This document shows, piece by piece, positions 40,163 through 51,564 of a stretch of 64,000 nucleotides of DNA. Source of the stretch: Phytopythium helicoides (taxonomy: Eukaryota > Oomycota > Peronosporomycetes > Pythiales > Pythiaceae); the NCBI GenBank assembly GCA_024867545.1, contig JANFNE010000029.1:496001-560000 (forward strand), written 5' to 3'. The first letter of the stretch is position 1. The number at the start of each line of letters is the position of its first letter. The translations under genes and the position numbers were made by a program. The notes under the pieces are model-generated. The model was given only the letters and a program-made list of their open reading frames with translations, ran no database searches and had not been told where the DNA came from.

Positions 40163-41646
40163 TCAGTGCTGCGACAACCGAGACTGGTATCCGGCACCGC
40201 TGCCCGAGCTGAGCAGGTTCTCGCGCATGGCCTTCATGGGCATGGGCGTCACGAGAGGCATCTTGTCGATACGCGGCTCGACGTACTTGACGTAGTAGAC
40301 TGCACCGCCGATGAACACGACAATCGTCGTGCCAACCGAAGCCAGGAAGTCCGTGTCCTGAACACCCGTGTAGATGATGGCGAAGATGGATAGTGCGCAC
40401 AAGACGAGGGCGATCACGGCACCAGGGATGCCGAACGGGCAGACGTACGGGCGGTGACGGTCCGGTTGGTTGATGCGCAGCAAGATGAACGACAGTAGCT
40501 GGAAGATGTACGAGATCAGGCCGCCGAAGAGCGTCAAGGTTGATGAGCACCTGAGCCGAGGTGCTCGTCACCGATCGCGTAGTGCAGCACGATGGCGATG
40601 CCAACACACAGCGTGCCGCCAACCAGCAGTGCGCCGAGAGCAGTGCCGCGCGTCGGGTGCTCCTTGGCGAGGTACTTGGGGAAGTATCCGTCACGCGCCA
40701 CAGCGTACAGGAGCTGCGCCATGAAGTAGATGTAGGCGTTGGGGCTGGATGTCAGCGCTATGACAGACAGCCACTTGAACACTTCGGTCGTCGTGCCATC
40801 TCCAAACACGGTGGTGTACCCGGTCACGAGCGGCGCAGACACGTTGGCCATCTCGGCGGCACCTGGGGCAATGAGCGAGCTGAAGACGGCAGTGCAGAAC
40901 GACAGCACGACGAGCGTCGAGATGGTGACGACAAGCGCGCGCGGCAGGTTCTTCTCGGGCTCAATGGTCTCCTCACTGGCGAGCGGGAGCTCCTCAATGC
41001 CGAGATAGAACCAGAGCGCGAACGGGAGCGCCATGATGGTGTCGTTCCAGTTGGTGAAGCGCCAGTCCTGCTCGTCGACCCACTTGTTGTAGTCGAGCTT
41101 GGGGATCGCGGCGCAGTAGAAGATGACGAGCAGCGCGACGCACAGCACGGTCGAGCACGCCTGCATGCGGAAACTAGCGACGACACCGATGATGTTGAGT
41201 CCGACGAAGAAGACGCCGAGCAGCACGAAGCAGAGCGGCGACCATGCCGGGTCGAGGTCGAACAGCGCCGCGATGTACGAGTAGATGGTGTAGAGCGTCG
41301 ACGCGTTGACGGCAATGACCTTGAGCGCCTCGGCGAGTCCGCTGAAGAAGGCTGCGCGTGGGCCGATGGCGTGGCGAGCAAACACGTAGGGTCCTCCGCC
41401 GACGGGGATGGTGGCCGCAAGCTCGGCAATGGAGAACGAGAGCGCGACGTAGAGCACGGTGACCATGGCGAGCAGGATGAGCAGTCCGTCGAAGCCGGCG
41501 ACGAGCGTCGACTGCCAGCCGTAGAACTCGCCGCTGATGACGGCGCCGATGCCCATAGCCCACAGGTGGGGCACCTTGGCGTAGCGGTGGCTGGGCTTGC
41601 GCACATCGGGCTCTTGGATGTCGAGGGACACGACGCTGGCCGGCAT
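40163..41646 (-). pseudogene. APC-family permease 2, frame-disrupted
   Basis: It starts at the ATG complementary to 41644-41646 (MPASVVSLDIQ). It is collinear with permease 1: GIGAVISGEFYGWQ, PVGGGPYVFA, GIEELPLASEETIEPEKNLPRA. Near 40538-40551 the frame breaks twice within about 13 nt. Relative to permease 1 there is one extra base in the GG at 40538-40539 and one in the CC at 40550-40551, so a stop appears after DEHLGSG, while the rest of the protein (FGGLISYIFQ... to 40163) is open in the next frame. Without the two extra bases the length would be 493 aa, one short of copy 1, and everything else is conserved. A very recent pseudogene or a base-call error. Confidence 0.8.
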
Positions 41647-44600
41647 GGCTGGAACTGGCTGGGATGCCACGCGGGACTCGATGCAACGCGGGACTTGAGG
41701 CGGACCGGGCCAATCGGGAACTGAGACCGACGCTGGCTGGAGCTCGCGTTGCTTCGACCGGTCGACTGTATCACAAGCCACAGTGGGCGAGGCTCCAGCT
41801 TGAGCGTAGAGCTCCACGGCCTCTCATCTCCCTCCACGGTCTCTCGCTCGCTCGGTGCATTCGAGCTGCGCATTCGTCCTGCAGCCGAGCCTGGTTCTGT
41901 CAGGTGAACCGCCCAGCCCCATCTATAACGTCATGATGATAGTACGCTTCTTACGCGGGGTATGTGATAATAAAGGTTTTTAGATTGGAAATGTGTGGAG
42001 ACCAATGTCTCAATATTCACTTTACATTGTGTATTGGAGGCTTCAAGACCAGCCGCGAGTGAGACTTCGGGAAGGCTGACACTACGCTCTCCCATTGGCT
42101 GTGGGGGACGCGTCACCTCCCTCGAGGCGATGGGAGGAACCGCGCTGTCGACGATTCTGCAGCGCCGGCACCACCATGATGTCCGTTCAAGTTGGGAGAA
42201 TCTGCAGGTTTTTGCTCGAGAAGGTCGACTCGAAGCCGAACTCGCAGAGCCCGCCGACGCCTGCGGCTCCACGAGGACCTGGAGGACTCGGCCACAGCCG
42301 CATTGAAGTTGAACCAGCGAGAAAAAATGCTGGCGTCAAACCAGCGCTGCAACAGCGGAAGGCGGCGCCCTTTTTTTCAACGAATGCCCAGTGGCGGCGT
42401 GAAAGAGCGCAGAGTACGTGTGGGACTCTTCTAAATTAATACCGAAAGCTCATTGACTTCAACTTGTGACCGATGGGGAGAGCTCGATGGCGAGGGCCGA
42501 CTGGGAGTGTTCAGGGTGATCGCCCTGTCGTTCCCGTTGGCTTTGGCGCAAACGTGTTCTTCTGCGATCATTTTCTGGCATTGGTGGAGCTTCAGTTATA
42601 GTTTAGTTACAGTAGTTCGCGCAGTCCCGCACCCAGCTCCTCTCGCCTCCTCCTCCCCACCTCCTCGTCTCTTTTCTCGCAGGACCAGAGACTTCGGTGC
42701 GGTCGAATGCCGTGCGTACGTCGTTGCTACAAGCCAATCTCACCTTGTGTTGGTGACGATGCATGCAAGTCCCATGGTTCGATGGCATTCGGCTTGGGCG
42801 TTGTGGTGACCAGCGTGTCGGGAGTTCCGAGTCGGGACATAGTGCACGCGGCGCGCTGCGTGCTACTCTACGGCCCGACGACACAGACCTGCGAGCGTAC
42901 GGCGAGCGAGCGTACGGGACGCGTAGAAACCTTGCGAGCGAGCGGTCTGGTCGGCTTCCTAATGGATTGCCGGCTTCTCCTTGTGTCAGAGCTCCCCACT
43001 GTCTGGGCGTCTCACCCTCCCAGTCATCATCGAGGGGTCATAGAATCCGCTGTTGTAGCAAGTTCCTTCTTCTATCCGAGCGGAACCCCGAAAACGACAC
43101 AAGCAAAGTTGGCTCCGTTGGCAAAAAGTCTCCATCGGCAGCAATCAGCCATCAGCGAACTTTCCTCGCAGTCGTGGACAATCTGCCCGCTCATCGAGCC
43201 TCACGCGTTGGTTACGTGGAGAGAGCTAGCATCACCATGGGGCGTCCTCCGTGGGTCGTGGCGACCCGCCTCGCGAGTCTGGCTAGTGCAGCTGTGCCAA
43301 ACCAAGCATCTTTCGCCAGTTGAAGACCTCTATAAACATGCGTTTGATGCTATATGTTGACATTTATTTTATGTGTAATATTACAATACACCTGTTTAAC
43401 ATAATATATCAATTTAGTGATCCTGGGTTGAAGTCAATGCAAGCGCCAGCAGCGCACACGCAAGCAAGCACTCGTGCTGCTCTCGCCACTGCGCGTCCTC
43501 GTACAGTACTGTGTCGTTGTGGCGCTCGCAGCTGTGCTCGGGATTTGCGTGCTGTCCTACACCGTCCGACCATTTCCAGATTTTCTCCGCCGCGGTGAGG
43601 AGTCCCGACGACTCACTGAGCACGGACGGGTGGCTCGGGCAATTCCTGCTGTCGTCACCTGCGCCAACAGGTCTGAAGTGGAGTGCGATCATGTCCGTGA
43701 TCCACGGCAGTTTTGATTGCGGCGTTCCGGCTGTCGCGTACTGCATCGAGCTCGCTGGGCCGATTGATCGCTTTCTCTAGTGGTGGTCCACTTGAACGAC
43801 AAACTCTTTCGGACTGATCGCGCAGGTTCCTCCTGGGAGGGTCCGTGGCGTCACCTCGCTCAGAGTTGACATGTCGAACGTGCATCGACAGCAGCTACAA
43901 GTCCATCAACAGCCAAAAACGCAACACTGTAGTGCATATTTCCAAATGGCCTCGCCATGCCATTTTCGAACAGCGAGGTTTCTACGACCACATCGCCTCT
44001 CCCTCCGATCGAGCGAGGGTCCACTCCGCCCCTCAAGTCCATGCGATCTCTCGCCATCACCTTGCTGTGGGTCATCCTGCTGGCCGCGCGAAATATGCAT
44101 GCTGTTCCGCCTGTATCAACCTGTACAGTATGGAAATGACCGCCACAGCACCGGCACGCGGCTCGGCTGCGCCTTGAAGCAGCCATGACACAGCCCGACA
44201 CATTGCTGGAGCGGCCAATGGGAGCTCCAGGTGCACGAGAAGGTTCGCCTGCTTACGGCTGGCGAGTGCCAAGCTTGCGGGACGATCTCGCCACCTGCGG
44301 CTCTGGGTAATCTCGCTGATCATCTCACGAGACTTGCGGCGACTATGGCCATCACTAGCCGCGACTATGCCGGGCGGATGTGAAGGCACCGGTTGCCAGC
44401 CGAAGGCATCGGCTGGCGCGTCCCACAATCACCGTCGTACCGAGCTGGGCCTCAATGCAGGGCAGCATACTCGCGCTCTAACGAACGTGACTCCATGCGT
44501 GTCATTGGGCATGCGCGTCACGCGTTGCATCACACCGGCGGAAGGTGTCGGGCTTGACCGAGTCAGCAGCTCATAGCACATGGTGCATGTACATCAGAGC

Positions 44601-44737
44601 GTCCCGTAATGCTCATGCAACCCTAAGCAGTCGAGGCTGATGCCGGCATGGAGCCCGGGAGAGGCCGACCCATTCCCAAATCCGCCTCGTGCCGGGCACT
44701 CCGCCTCCTCCGACCGACATCTATCACACACATCGCA
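41647..44737. other. Divergent intergenic region between permease 2 and amine oxidase 2
   Basis: About 3.1 kb separating divergent genes. AT-rich patches lie at about 41925-42000 and 43345-43425. ORFs such as 42707-43360 and 42763-43323 overlap in different frames without domains. Confidence 0.45.
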
Positions 44738-46753
44738 ATGGCGCCGAACCTCAACTCGCCCACCGCGTCTGCTAGCCGCGTGCTGCACCCGCTGGACCCG
44801 ATCACCGCCGAGGAGATTATTGCTACCAAGGAGGTGATCTCGGCCGCTGGCCATGATGGTCCCGAGATCCGCTTCGCGTACGTCATGCTGCGCGAGCCCC
44901 ACCACAAGGTGCTCGAGGCGTTCCAGCCGGGAGACGCCGTGCCGCGCGAGATCAGCGCACTGGTTCATGACCAGGAGAAGAACACGCTGCACCAGGTCGT
45001 CGTGGACGTTCCTGCTCGCAAGGTCGTGCTTGAGAAGGAGCTCGACCCGCGCACGGACGGCGTCATGCCCGTGCTGGACCAGGACTACTGGGACGCCGAA
45101 AACCTGTGCAAGGGCGACCCGCGCTATGTGGAGGCGCTCGCCCGCCGCGGCATCACGGACCTCGACACCGTGCGTTGCGAACAGTTCTCGGCCGGCGTCT
45201 ACGGCTACGAGGACGAAGTTGGAGTCCGCGTGCTGCGTATGCTGAGCTTCCTCAAGAAGGACGGCAAGACGCACTCCATGTATGCGCACCCTCTCGAGGG
45301 CCTCGTGTGCCACGTCGACCTGACCAACAAGAAGTGTCTGCGCGTCATTGATACGGGCTACACGCACATCCCGATGGAGTCGGGTGACTACCTCGATCCG
45401 GAGATCACGGGACCCATGCGCACGGACATGAAGCCGCTCCACATCAAGCAGCCTGAAGGCGCCAGCTTCACCGTCAAGGACAACGTCATCTCGTGGCAGA
45501 ACTGGGAGATGCGAGTCGGCTTCAATGGCCGCGAGGGTCTTACACTGCACGACATCTCGTTCAACGACCATGGACGCAAGCGCCGCATCTTGAACCGCGC
45601 CGCTGTGTCGGAGATGGTGGTGCCGTACGGTGAGCCGACTCCCATGCACGACTGGCAGAACTACTTTGATGCTGGTGAGTACCAGTTCGGTCGTCTTGCC
45701 AACTCACTCGTGCTCGGCTGCGACTGTCTCGGCAAGATCCAGTACTTGGACGTGACGGTGGTGAACGACTTCTGCGAGCCGGTGGTCATCAAGAATGGCA
45801 TTTGCATGCATGAGGAGGACTTCGGCACTCTGTGGAAGCACACGGACGTGCTCGCGAACCCGAACACGGGCACAGTGCGTCGTCAGCGCCGTTTTGTTGT
45901 CTCGTTCTTCGTCACGGTTGGCAACTACGACTACGGCTTCTACTGGTACTTCTACCTCGATGGCAAGATCCAGCTCGAGTGCAAGGCGACGGGAATTGTC
46001 TTCACCTCCGGTCTTGCTGAGACCGGTGGCGATTATCCCTTCGCCACCGAGATGGCCCCGCGCCTTGGTGCTCCGTGCCACCAGCACTTGTTCTCGGCTC
46101 GTCTTGATGTTGCCATTGACGGCACCAAGTGCCACGTTGACGAGCTCCAGGCTGAGCGTGTGCCGATGGGACCTGAGAACCCTCGTGGCAATGCGTTCCG
46201 TCGCTCGGAGACGCGTCTCAAGACGGAGAAGGAAGCCCAGCGGGAGTGTGCCATGGACAAGGGCCGTTTGTGGCGTGTTGCCTCGAGCGAGGCCAAGAAC
46301 CGCCTCGGTCGCTCGACGGGATATGTGATCTTCCCCGAGGGTCAGCCGCTGCTTCTTGCTGCTGACGAGTCGTCGATTCGCAAGCGTGCGGCATTCACGA
46401 CCAAGCATCTGTGGGTGACGCAGTACGAGCGCGACGAGATGTGGGCTGCTGGATACACCCCGAACCAGCATCCCGGTGGCGCTGGTCTTCCCGAGTACAC
46501 TTCGAAGAACCGTTCGGTGGATGGCGAGGACATTGTGGTCTGGCATACGTTTGGGCTCACGCATTTCCCTCGCCCCGAGGACTGGCCCATGATGCCGGTT
46601 GACTACGCTGGCTTCCAGTTCCGCCCTGAGGGATTCTTCGACCGGAATCCTACTCTGGATGTGCCGGAGGACCCGAACGGAAAGGATTCCTCGGACCTGC
46701 ATGGAGTCGACGCGAGCTGCTGCAGCGGCAAGAAGAAGGCGAGCTACCCGTAA
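44738..46753 (+). CDS. Copper-containing primary amine oxidase 2
   Basis: 671 aa from the ATG at 44738 (MAPNLNSPTASASRVLHPLDP, same start as copy 1); an in-frame extension to 44648 is not conserved. Catalytic set intact: Asp311 in YFDAGE, topaquinone precursor Tyr397 in VGNYDYG, copper ligands His447, His449 and His608. It differs from copy 1 by a two-residue insertion (ITGPMRTDM against ITMRTDM), a slightly longer loop after VFTSG, and scattered substitutions. No signal peptide; ends ASCCSGKKKASYP. Both copies being intact suggests both are functional, perhaps with different substrates or expression. Confidence 0.93.
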   Translation: MAPNLNSPTASASRVLHPLDPITAEEIIATKEVISAAGHDGPEIRFAYVMLREPHHKVLEAFQPGDAVPREISALVHDQEKNTLHQVVVDVPARKVVLEKELDPRTDGVMPVLDQDYWDAENLCKGDPRYVEALARRGITDLDTVRCEQFSAGVYGYEDEVGVRVLRMLSFLKKDGKTHSMYAHPLEGLVCHVDLTNKKCLRVIDTGYTHIPMESGDYLDPEITGPMRTDMKPLHIKQPEGASFTVKDNVISWQNWEMRVGFNGREGLTLHDISFNDHGRKRRILNRAAVSEMVVPYGEPTPMHDWQNYFDAGEYQFGRLANSLVLGCDCLGKIQYLDVTVVNDFCEPVVIKNGICMHEEDFGTLWKHTDVLANPNTGTVRRQRRFVVSFFVTVGNYDYGFYWYFYLDGKIQLECKATGIVFTSGLAETGGDYPFATEMAPRLGAPCHQHLFSARLDVAIDGTKCHVDELQAERVPMGPENPRGNAFRRSETRLKTEKEAQRECAMDKGRLWRVASSEAKNRLGRSTGYVIFPEGQPLLLAADESSIRKRAAFTTKHLWVTQYERDEMWAAGYTPNQHPGGAGLPEYTSKNRSVDGEDIVVWHTFGLTHFPRPEDWPMMPVDYAGFQFRPEGFFDRNPTLDVPEDPNGKDSSDLHGVDASCCSGKKKASYP

Positions 46754-47563
46754 GCCATGAGTCGTTGCGGCTCGATGGAGTGAACCTGTATTTAGTCTGT
46801 CCATGGTAGTGTGCGCGTGCCAATCAATCAATCAAATTTCAAAAGGAATTAGGACTTGTTCGGTTCTCGCTTGGACTGGTGGTTGAACCACCTTTGAATT
46901 CTCGATCATTAATCCATTCTTTCACAGCAAAGTGTAGACGTCGACACGATCTCGAGCATGAAGTGTGGCGCACCCCTGCGTCAAAACTTGCCGAGCAAAA
47001 CCCACTTGTGCCTTTCGATACGCTCGAGATCGTGACATTACACTCAACATACTAGAGAATGACCAACTTGCTTGCACTTTATCACAAGCTCTGAGCAAAA
47101 CTGTAGTCGCACTAGCCAGCAGATGAAACATCAACGAGCCCCAACGGCCAACACAAAATCATTCACACTGAAGACCTCTTGACACCAACCTGAAGGTGTG
47201 TCGAACGGGCGACCACGTCACTCACAGTACCTTCGAATCAAACTACATGATGACTCGAACTCAATGTCTCAAGGGGCAAGTAGTCAATCCAACATCCCAA
47301 AACGAAGCGATCGATGCGAGTTTGTGACCAGCAAAAGCATCAAATGCCAGGGACTCGCTTCAAATATCTCCACTTTGCTTGCTTCAAGACCTGAGGGGCT
47401 ACTCAAAATACACCCTGGATGCCATCGTGCAGTCCGCACCAAAAGGAGTCTCACATGCAAGCGTGATGGCGCTCGGACTTCCTCGGAGGACGATGAGACG
47501 GAGGCTCTGTGCCACCTCTGCCATCGAAAGCGTGTAGCCATCCAGCGACCACCAAATCGCCTC
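46754..47563. other. Intergenic, nothing recognised
   Basis: 3' flank of amine oxidase 2 and 5' flank of the first M96-like gene. No domain-bearing ORF. Confidence 0.4.
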
Positions 47564-47589
47564 GGAATGTCGGTCCTGGTGGCGCAATC
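47564..47589 (+). promoter_or_regulatory. 26-nt element shared with 51351-51376
   Basis: An exact 26-nt match (beginning GGAATGTCGGTCC, ending GCGCAATC) is found upstream of both M96-like genes, 87 nt before the ATG here and 189 nt before it in the second. Possibly a regulatory site or the edge of the duplicated unit. Confidence 0.55.
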
Positions 47590-47675
47590 GCTCACGGCCC
47601 CATCCCTGTCCTTCCCTAGTGTTCATCAAGTCTCTCGGTCGGGCACCACGCACGTGTCATTGCTCGAAAAACGAC

Positions 47676-48890
47676 ATGAGCTTCCTGAAGGAGGACGACG
47701 CCACGCTGGCCGAGGCGATGGCCTTCCTGGATGAATTTTACCAGTCGCCAGACAGCAGCGGCGCCAATGATTCCAGCTCAAGCCCAAGCTCCAAGTCGCG
47801 AATTCGCGATCCGTCCGTGTACGTTCGGCGGCGACAGCGCAAGAAACTGGAGCTTGAGATGCTGCAAAAGTTGGTGCACGACCTCGAGTCGAAGCTGCGA
47901 GCGGCTCGACGGGCGGTGTTGATGTCTTCAAGTGCGACGAACTCGACCAGTAAATGGCTCCGCGTCGCCAGGAATGAGCTGAAGCGGCGACTGGAGGCTG
48001 AACGGACCAACTTGCAGCTCAAAAGCGCGCTGACTACGCAGATCTGGCTGGCCCGCGTGATGGAGGAAGAAGGAGAAGACGGTATGCGAGCGGCATCGAT
48101 CTACGGCGCTGCCAACGTGGTGTCTATTACAGCCGAGCTGCGAGCCACTACGGAGCGGTTGCTCCTCGAGGTCTCGGGAGTGTACGATCCGTTGACTGTT
48201 GGCGACTTCGTGAGCGAATCAAGTCTGAAGCTAGATCCCAAAGTGGGGACATACGCTGAGAGCAAGGCTGCAGCACCACTAGGCAAGAGCCTCGCGGTTG
48301 TCGCGGACATGTTGCAGCAACAGTTTGTGACACCGCAGTTCGCCGCGGCCTATGCTGCATCTCCTGACGGACAGGTGAGTTCAAAAACCAACAGCAAAGT
48401 CATGGAACTATTGAAACTAACTGTTTTCATTGTGTAGATGGAGATTCGCGAGAAGCGAGGCGATGCAGACCTTTTGTTAGGGGGGGTAACCGTGCGATTT
48501 CGCTGCATCGGCCTTCTGGCAAAGCACCTTCTAGAAGATCGAGTCGTCTTCACGTACGCAGTTTTACTCTTCCATCCGAGCGGAAAGTTCTGTTTCCGCG
48601 AGGGCGGGTGGCTCATGGTGCAATCTTCGCCTGAGAATGAGAGTTTGAGCTACTCTCGAACTTGCAGTCGCGTAGCTGGCGGGATTTGTGGCGACAAGTC
48701 AGTCGTCGACGGAAAGATCCTGGAGCAAATGGAGTCGACCTCTATTGCGGCGCTGGGGGCTCGCACCCGACAAAAGCACCAGAGCATACACAAGAAATTG
48801 CTGATGGCAACGGGACGAGAAGATCTCGCTCGGCTGCTCCCCCTGGATCAGGACGAAAACACGATGAATATGGCTGTCGCCGCAGAATAA
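47676..48890 (+). CDS. M96-like (oomycete mating-specific family) basic/coiled-coil protein 1
   Basis: Exons 47676-48374 and 48438-48890 (intron 63 nt, phase 0) give 383 aa. The N-terminus MSFLKEDDATLAEAMAFLDEF is acidic. A bZIP-like basic/coiled-coil stretch follows (YVRRRQRKKLELEMLQKLVHDLESKL, about residues 48-75) and a second helical segment with WLRVARNELKRRLEAERTNLQLK. The C-terminal half (about 150-350) has a START-like flavour: RFRCIGLLAKHLLEDRVVFTYAVLLFHPSGK, then GGW. This layout is that of the large oomycete family annotated as M96 mating-specific proteins. Role unknown; nuclear regulation is plausible from the basic helix only. The family call is from pattern memory. Confidence 0.6.
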
Positions 48891-49316
48891 TCGAGATCAT
48901 CAACTCATGCAGAGCCAAGGAAGACGCATTTCATCCCCGCTTACACCTCCAGACAGGTGGTAGCGACCTCGCAGAGAGCAGAGCGCAGCTAGCTACACCC
49001 TGAGTATTCGGCTTTCCAAGTACCGAGCACGAATTGTTTACCACAGCTCGACTAAGCCAACTCTTCAGGGAGAAGAGGATCCGCTGGGGAAGTCACTGGT
49101 ATGCTGACTCTACTTCGCTCCCAACAGACTCTTGCGTGCTCGCTCAATAGACCCCGTGGACTTCATCATCAGACAATACTCCCCAGATCTCCCGTTCACT
49201 CATTCATGATAGAGTTCCAGCTTGGGAGTGGCATTGAATGCAACTCGGTCGACGACTATCCAACCACAGATCCCGTCCTCTCTTCGTGAACCCATGACGT
49301 GTCCGTGGACTTCTCT
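48891..49316. other. 3' flank of the first M96-like gene
   Basis: Nothing recognised; ends at the outer edge of the large inverted repeat. Confidence 0.4.
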
Positions 49317-51312
49317 GACGCCCGCACGACCAACCACAGCCCCACAGATTGACGTACTCGCGGCTCCTGAACCCGTGAGTGTCTCGGCCGATCGTCATGC
49401 CGTCCGACCGAATCGTGGAGACAGGCTCGAGCGAGTTCGGAGCGGTCAGTCGACAGGCGGGGACTCCCTTGAAGCTCGCGCGTTGCTAGCGCTCGCGACT
49501 CCAGACGCATCCGTCCCTCCTCGTCCGTCCGTCTGCGTTTGGGCAATCTGCTCGATGGATCGATGGGTCGACCGCTCTGGTCCGTCCGCTCCGCGCTGAT
49601 CTAGAAGATCCTTCCGCTCCTTCTCGGTGTGTGGGTCGACGCGAGGAACGGCGCGGGATCCTCGCCTCTTTCGCGTGCTGCGCCTGCGTGGAGCTCAGCT
49701 GAGTGATCTATCTCTCTGCTCTATGCGTCGCCCGTCTGCACGGAATGTTAAACCCGAGCCAACGATCTACACATGCGAATCGCGATCGGCGACCAGACGT
49801 GACTCTCGACCAGGGGAGATGTGATGTTTGTGTGTGTGTGTGTGTGCATATGTGATTGCTTCGCTTCGCTAGTGGCGATATGAGTTTCCGTGTGGCACCG
49901 TTCCGCGACCCGTTCGATCCGTGGCAATGAGAAACGTTAGGAGGAAGGCGCTGTGCTTTTCTGCTTGCTTTCTGCCTTTTGCTTTCTGCTTTTTCTGCTT
50001 CTGTGGGGGACGGTGGACGGCGCTCCACGAACGTCCACTCGTCAATCTGCGAGCGAGGTTCCGTGTGTCTGTCTGCGGTGGTCACGCGTAGCAAGCAACT
50101 GCAAGTGGACGTGGGTACCTACCGACCAGGCTCGACGAAGGTTCCAGCGCGAATGAGAGTTTCATGTCATGAAAACGGCGCGGAGGTATGCAGAAGAGTC
50201 TTGCGAGAAGAGTTTTGCGAGAAGAGTTTTGCGAGAAGAGCGAGAGGAGAGATGCGATACGAGCAAGCGGCACGAGCAAGCAGCACGCGAGAGGACAGAG
50301 AGATCGCAGTCGCGCATTCTGTATCACAGATGTTGCGTGACTGGACGGAAGCGAGGTGTCGGCGGTGAGTGCGTGCGCATTGGAGAGAGCAGCATTCGCA
50401 CTAGTCGACGACGCTTGGCGTGTGCTGTGGCGCACAGCTTGTGTGTGTGTGTCTTGGCATGGATGTCGGGACCTCGTGGAATCCGAGAGCCATTGCAGGA
50501 GGAGGCACCTCGTTCGCATTCGTGTTGGCGTCACCACGAGACAATTGCTAGTCGATGGAAGTGTTGGGAGGGATATTTGTTTCATGTGCTGAAGCTACAT
50601 GTTTGCTATCGAGTTGAAGGATTCTGTGGGGGAACCCGAGTTTGTTTGTACCTGCGAACACGGACTTTGAGACAGGATACAGCTGCAGGCTCATTGATTG
50701 ATCCCGAAGAAACGGCGAAGTTGGTGTAGTAGCGTGTGATGATGCATGGCTGGGTGCTTTCACCTCCGAACGGCAAAATAGATCTCTGTACGAATTCCAA
50801 CTTTTCTCGTCCTTGGTACCACCCGTGGGTCTCAGCTACAAGTCGGTTGCCAGTTCGGGAGTAGCACAGACCACTTGTTCTCGTGCAACTAGCTACTCAT
50901 CAAGTGTTCTCCCAGATTACTGATGCAGTTAGATGGTGCGGTGGATGCACGTACATGTTGGTCCGAAAGTCAGCGGCTTCCTGCTCCCGCGAATCTCCGT
51001 CTGCAGTGCAACGTAGTTGGTCTCGCGTCAGTCAGTCGGTGCCGTCTCCAGTCGGTCCACGTGCCTGTCGGATGAGGTGATGCGGGTGACGGTAAGCTGA
51101 TGCCGATGACGAAGTCGACGCTGTTGGCTGGAGGTCTCATCCCCTCTCTTCACGAAGTTGTCGAGCTCGAGATGGCTGATGTCGCTCAACTCGCTCAGCT
51201 CGTGGCCACCAATTGCGGCCACGATCTCCTCGATCTCGCGAGTCGATGCACTTCAACTAGCGTTTGATGGGCATGGTGTCTCCAATGTCGCGCGAAGGTC
51301 TCTTCATTCTCT
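49317..51312 (+). repeat. Left arm of ~2-kb inverted repeat
   Basis: Reverse complement of 53970-55971, checked at many points: the outer edge at TGACGCCCGCACGACC, the middle at ATTGACGAGTGGACG-type sequence, and the inner edge at GTGTCTCCAATGTCGCGCG. The arms differ by point changes, microsatellite length and short tandem repeat number. The arm carries no clear gene. It contains short frames conserved in both arms and ends with the first few codon-equivalents of the leader next to the isomerase-like gene, so it looks like the derived, truncated copy. Confidence 0.88.
49827..49846. repeat. (TG)n microsatellite
   Basis: About ten TG units inside the left arm. The matching (CA)n in the right arm (about 55452-55466) is visibly shorter, so the arms have diverged by slippage here. 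Confidence 0.85.
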
Positions 51313-51350
51313 CCACCTCCACTTCAATGACTGTGAGTGCCGGTGCGTCG

Positions 51351-51376
51351 GGAATGTCGGTCCTGGTGGCGCAATC
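51351..51376 (+). promoter_or_regulatory. 26-nt element shared with 47564-47589
   Basis: Second exact copy of the element, between the inner end of the left inverted-repeat arm and the second M96-like gene. Confidence 0.55.
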
Positions 51377-51564
51377 TCCTCCTCCAATTTATAGTTACCC
51401 TCTAATAATAAATATAAAGGTTTACGAATTCCCCACCACTTTCTAACTATATAAACTAATCCCCTCCACCATCCAATGCTCCTACACTTCTACCCACGCG
51501 CTCGGCACCGCCCGCCGCCCGCCTCCTCCTCCATGCCGTCCAAGTCGCCGATCATCGATCGCCC

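Noticed and set aside
42707..43360. Overlapping plus-strand ORFs of 217 and 186 codons
   Set aside because: Two frames open over the same DNA without domains; typical of non-coding GC-rich sequence.
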